Shown one piece after another: positions 5,665 to 8,360 of a stretch of DNA of 8,360 nt (within the stretch, counting starts at the first letter, position 1; the number at the start of each line of letters is the position of its first letter). Source of the DNA: an uncultured Chloroflexota bacterium (lineage in GTDB: Bacteria; Chloroflexota; Anaerolineae; Aggregatilineales; Phototrophicaceae). A program made the translations under genes and the position numbers. The notes below the pieces were generated by a model. The model made no database searches. It was not told the origin of the DNA and saw nothing but the letters and a program-made list of their open reading frames with translations. The stretch lies in assembly GCA_937864975.1 (NCBI GenBank), contig CALMDI010000615.1, forward strand, positions 1 through 8,360, written 5' to 3'.

Positions 5665-6714
5665 ATGAAAAGAGTATCGACGCGCTGGTTACTGGCGCTG
5701 ATCGCGCTGGCGCCGTTGGTTGCAGTAAGCATCGTCGCTGCCGACTTCGGCTCGAACTGGTCGGCGCAGTTCTATAACAATACCAACCTGAGCGGCGAGC
5801 CTGTCGTGACGCAGAGCGGCTTGCCGGGGATTAACTTCACCTGGGGCAGCGGCAGCCCCGCCGCCAACGTCAACAACGACGATTTTTCGGCGCGTTTTAC
5901 GTCCTCGCAAATACTCGCGGGCGGCACGTATGACTTCGTGGTCGCGGCAGATGACGGCGTGCGCGTGTTCATCGACGGCGTCAACGTCCTCGACCGGTTT
6001 GTCCCGCGCGCGCTGACGACCGACCGCTTTACGCAAACTCTTTCGGCGGGCGCGCACAGCTTCGTCGTGGAATATTTCGAGGCGGGCGATCAGGCGAGCA
6101 TTCGCTTCGAGTGGTTCCCGGTCGCCGGGACGGTGATTACGCCCGGTGTTTTCACCACGCCCGCCTTCGTGCCAACGGCGATTCCGGTGACCGCGGTTCC
6201 AACCCCACTTCCGCCGATTCCCGAAGGCGCGATGACGGCAACCGTCATCAACGCGCGCGTCCTCGTGGTGCGGATCGCGCCGTACATCGGGGCGGAAGTC
6301 GTCGGGCGCATCCGGCGAGGCGAGACCTATGCCATCGTCGGGCGCGATGACGACGCGCGCTGGTTCCTGCTCCAGCTCCACGACCGGCAGGCGTGGGCAT
6401 ACGGCTTCTACCTGTTCGTCAACGGCAATGAATTCAACCCGCCTGTCGTCAGCTCCTTTATTACGCTCGGCAATCCAGCGGCGCTGTCCGGCGTGGTCGG
6501 GCAGTCGCATCAGGGTTTGCGGCTGCGCGCCGCGCCGACGACCGAGTCCGAGCAGATCGGGCGCGTCGTCTGGGGCGACATCATGCCCATCGTCGGGCGC
6601 AACGCCGATAACAGTTGGTATCAGGTCATCTATAAAAACACGCTTGGCTGGGTCACATCGGCGTACATGCGCGTGCTGGAGGGCGATGTCAACGCGCTTC
6701 CGGTCACCGGATAA
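5665..6714 (+). CDS. Secreted PA14 domain protein with two bacterial SH3 domains
   Basis: A 349-residue exported protein. Residues 1-26 form a signal peptide (MKRVSTRWLLALIALAP, likely cut after VAA). Residues about 31-152 are a PA14 beta-barrel: 'WSAQFYNNTNLSGEP', 'DDFSARFTSS' and the hallmark 'AADDGVRVFIDGVNVLD', ending 'ASIRFEWFP'. PA14 domains commonly bind carbohydrate. Residues 153-188 are a Pro/Thr/Val spacer. Two SH3b domains follow at about 190-255 and 274-340; the second has 'GLRLRAAPTTESEQIGRV' and 'WYQVIYKNTLGWVTSAYMRV'. SH3b domains often bind peptidoglycan or cell-surface ligands. AGGAAGG lies six bases before the ATG and fixes the start. No enzymatic domain is seen, so a binding or scaffolding role at the envelope is likely. 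The 3' end overlaps the next gene. Confidence 0.9.
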   Translation: MKRVSTRWLLALIALAPLVAVSIVAADFGSNWSAQFYNNTNLSGEPVVTQSGLPGINFTWGSGSPAANVNNDDFSARFTSSQILAGGTYDFVVAADDGVRVFIDGVNVLDRFVPRALTTDRFTQTLSAGAHSFVVEYFEAGDQASIRFEWFPVAGTVITPGVFTTPAFVPTAIPVTAVPTPLPPIPEGAMTATVINARVLVVRIAPYIGAEVVGRIRRGETYAIVGRDDDARWFLLQLHDRQAWAYGFYLFVNGNEFNPPVVSSFITLGNPAALSGVVGQSHQGLRLRAAPTTESEQIGRVVWGDIMPIVGRNADNSWYQVIYKNTLGWVTSAYMRVLEGDVNALPVTG

Positions 6715-7468
6715 CCCGCCGCCGCCGGGGGAGATTCTCGCGGCGACGGCGCACCGCCCGTGGGTGTTACCGGAGCGCCCGTGGATCATGCTGCAAACGC
6801 TGCGTCACACGCTGTACGCGCATTGGGCGCTGCCCGCCGAGCAGCTTCGCCCGCTGCTGCCTTCCGGCTTAACGCTCGACCTGTATCATGGGCAGGCGTG
6901 GCTGAGCCTGGTGCCCTTTCGCGTGGCGCGCACGCGGCTGCACGGCTTGCCGCCGATACCGGGGCTGTCGGCGTTTGACGAATTGAACGCGCGAACCTAC
7001 GTCGTCAAGGATGGCAAGCCGGGCGTCTGGTTCTTCAGCCTGGACGTGACGAACCGACTGGTCGTGGAGGGCGCACGGATCGGCTTCCGTTCCCCGTTTT
7101 TTCACGCCGACATTCAACTGACCCGGCGAGAGGATGGCATCCTGATTGTCAGCCGCCGCACCGACCCTCGACTGACCAGCGGCGTGTTCGAGGCGCGCTA
7201 TCGCCCCGCGAACGCTTCCGTTTTCATCGCTCAACCCGGCACGCTCGATCACTGGCTGACCGAACGATACTGCCTGTATACCGTTTCGCGCGGCAGGCTC
7301 TTTCGCGGCAATATCCACCATCTCCCGTGGCGTCTTCAGCCCGCCGAGGCGGCGATTGTGACCAATTCAGTCACGCGCGCCCACGGGATTCCCCTGTCTG
7401 GCGCGCCGTCGCTGCTGCATTACTCCGAGCGGCAGGACATGCTCGCGTGGGCGCTGGAACGGGCTTGA
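6686..7468 (+). CDS. DUF2071 (YqjF-like) family protein
   Basis: A 260-residue cytoplasmic protein of the DUF2071/YqjF family, related in fold to acetoacetate decarboxylase-like proteins; its reaction is unknown. Family features in order: 'HRPWVLPERPWIM' (23-35), 'LYAHWALPAEQLRPLLPSGL' (43-62), 'GQAWLSLVPFRV' (69-80), 'LPPIPGLSAFDELNARTYV' (88-106), 'KPGVWFFSLD' (111-120), 'LTERYCLY' (191-198) and 'IHHLPWRLQPAEA' (210-222). The length is normal. The ATG at 6686 lies inside the upstream PA14-SH3 gene, in another frame, with 29 bp overlap. GGAGG at 6678-6682 is unusually close (three bases). A later ATG at 6788 would cut off the conserved HRPW segment, so the early start is preferred. Expression is probably coupled to the upstream gene, whose function has no obvious link. 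Confidence 0.85.
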   Translation: MSTRFRSPDNPPPPGEILAATAHRPWVLPERPWIMLQTLRHTLYAHWALPAEQLRPLLPSGLTLDLYHGQAWLSLVPFRVARTRLHGLPPIPGLSAFDELNARTYVVKDGKPGVWFFSLDVTNRLVVEGARIGFRSPFFHADIQLTRREDGILIVSRRTDPRLTSGVFEARYRPANASVFIAQPGTLDHWLTERYCLYTVSRGRLFRGNIHHLPWRLQPAEAAIVTNSVTRAHGIPLSGAPSLLHYSERQDMLAWALERA

Positions 7469-7647
7469 AACTTAAATCACTTCAGGCAGATTATCTTGAA
7501 TCTTCGCCGCTGGTCATTCAAACCCTCGGTTATCCGTCAAATCTATGAGTCCACGACGATCTCTAAAAGGTACTTAATGGTTTTTAGCCCCTTCAGTGGG
7601 CCTGCCGTATTTTCTCGCAGCCGGGCGGCTTTAGCCCCCGGCGGCTT
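7469..7647. other. Intergenic region between convergent genes
   Basis: Lower-GC spacer without a supported gene. Its right half holds three dyads: CTAAAA/TTTTAG (7563-7568 and 7582-7587), GCCC/GGGC (7587-7590 and 7598-7601), and the strong GC hairpin at 7620-7642. The core TTTAGCCCC is nearly repeated, at 7583-7591 and 7630-7638, suggesting part of a dispersed intergenic repeat. Confidence 0.5.
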
Positions 7648-7649
7648 TT
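7620..7649 (+). terminator. GC hairpin with T run, likely terminator
   Basis: GCCGGG-C-GGC (7620-7629) pairs with GCCCCCGGC (7634-7642) around a TTTA loop with one bulged C. After GGC comes TTTTA, giving a weak plus-strand T tract for the DUF2071 gene 150 bp upstream. On the minus strand the hairpin lies six bases past the YfhO stop codon but has no T run directly after it. Confidence 0.45.
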
Positions 7650-8360
7650 ATGACGCCTTCTGGCTCTGGCGCAGGGAGACGACGAGCATCACGATCACGG
7701 CGAGCAGCCACGGCAGCGCCGCGAACGGCAGCCACGTCCGCCACGACGGTTCGTAGCGAAAGACGACTTCGCTCGTGCCCGCCGGAATACGCACCGCGCG
7801 GAACATGACGTCGGCGCGGTAGATGGGCACAGGTTCGCCGTCCAGCGTTGCTTTCCAACCGGGGTAAAAGGCGTCGGTCAGCAGCAGCCAACCATCGCCC
7901 GCCGCGTCCACCTGTACGACGACCACTTCCGGCGCATAGGCAGAGATTACCGCGGTCGAAACCGCGTCGGCGTCTGTGGGGGTGTTCGGCGGTGCGGTCG
8001 CGGTCGCGTCATCGCTGGAGATAACGACGCGCTGTGCCGGATCAAAGCTGGCATCGCGCATGATCGCCAGCGCATCTTCCGTGCCGCGCTCGCTGTCCGC
8101 GACGGTTGACCAGTGATGGACGACGAAGGCGCGCGGCAGCACCGCACCATTTTCGTAGAGCTTGATGTCGCTCGACAGCACGCGCGTCCACGGGTCGAGC
8201 GTCAACTGGACGAAATCGCCCGTCCGCGTATCGACCAGCGTGAGCGCGTGAACGGTCATCGTTTCGGTCGATGCCAGTTCCAGAGAGGATGGCGTCATCG
8301 CATCGGGCGCGTTCAGGCGTGCCAGCCAGAAACCGTCGATGCTCGGCGCGCTTCCGGGTG
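7648..8360 (-). CDS. C-terminal part of a YfhO-family membrane protein (5' end outside window)
   Basis: This is the last 236 residues of a protein whose reading frame stays open to the window edge; an in-frame Met at 8298 is internal, since the frame reads 'IDGFWLARLNAPDA' before it. The segment matches the extracytoplasmic tail of YfhO proteins: 'VLPRAFVVHHW', 'FDPAQRVVIS', then 'GWLLLTDAFYPGWKATLDGEPVPIYRADVMFRAVRIPAG' as a beta-rich domain, ending with 'VFRYEPSW', one membrane helix (WLPFAALPWLLAVIVMLVV) and a short basic cytoplasmic tail. YfhO proteins are multi-pass GT-C-like proteins linked in Firmicutes to glycosylating cell-wall polymers from lipid-linked sugars. The catalytic N-terminal part is not visible, so activity cannot be judged. 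It is convergent with the DUF2071 gene. Confidence 0.85.
   Translation of the reverse strand, partial: PGSAPSIDGFWLARLNAPDAMTPSSLELASTETMTVHALTLVDTRTGDFVQLTLDPWTRVLSSDIKLYENGAVLPRAFVVHHWSTVADSERGTEDALAIMRDASFDPAQRVVISSDDATATAPPNTPTDADAVSTAVISAYAPEVVVVQVDAAGDGWLLLTDAFYPGWKATLDGEPVPIYRADVMFRAVRIPAGTSEVVFRYEPSWRTWLPFAALPWLLAVIVMLVVSLRQSQKAS

Noticed and set aside
6329..6685. N-terminal extension of the DUF2071 frame into the PA14-SH3 gene
   Set aside because: The extension is a Ser/Arg-rich out-of-frame reading of SH3-coding DNA. Family homology begins only after 6686.
5689..6789. 366-codon minus-strand frame opposite the PA14-SH3 gene
   Set aside because: Its Asp/Arg/His-rich composition is typical of antisense GC-rich DNA, and the plus strand has a signal peptide and recognisable domains.

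Overview
The window looks like chromosomal DNA of a Chloroflexota bacterium, most likely Anaerolineae-like. This is an inference from several traits: high GC; large secreted proteins with long Pro/Thr-rich spacers; Fn3-like arrays with 'YYWRV' strands; a PA14 plus bacterial-SH3 secreted protein; and a YfhO-type membrane protein. No rRNA, tRNA, CRISPR array, transposase or phage gene is visible.

Layout, left to right. Positions 1-380 have no convincing gene. They hold several dyads and two copies of a GC-rich palindromic element, one of which serves as a good intrinsic terminator for the next gene. A very large minus-strand gene (381-4247) encodes a cell-surface protein: N-terminal signal/anchor, Pro/Thr spacer, LamG-like beta-sandwich, second spacer, then nine Fn3-like domains. 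Eight of the nine arose by tandem duplication of a four-domain block. A divergent intergenic region (4248-4421) carries a 37-bp nested palindrome and a good plus-strand promoter. That promoter drives a small, self-contained Nif11-domain gene (4422-4658), which ends in a bidirectional-looking terminator (4680-4704). A convergent minus-strand family-2 glycosyltransferase of the dolichol/polyprenyl-phosphate sugar synthase type follows (coding to 5476). Its extended -10 promoter lies back to back with the promoter of a plus-strand secreted PA14-SH3b-SH3b protein (5665-6714). That gene overlaps a DUF2071/YqjF-family gene by 29 bp (6686-7468). A 179-bp gap with hairpins separates it from the convergent 3' end of a YfhO-family membrane protein gene (7648 to the window edge).

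The common theme is the cell envelope: two exported multidomain proteins with carbohydrate- or wall-binding-type domains, a glycosyltransferase likely to charge a lipid carrier with a sugar, and a YfhO protein of the kind that uses such carriers. These genes sit in several transcription units on both strands, so cooperation is only a proximity argument. The Nif11 gene is an orphan: no RiPP-modifying enzyme or transporter is in view. I found no clear evidence of a new defence or mobile system. The best leads are the orphan Nif11 unit, the 37-bp palindrome between it and the giant surface protein, and the duplicated Fn3 block.
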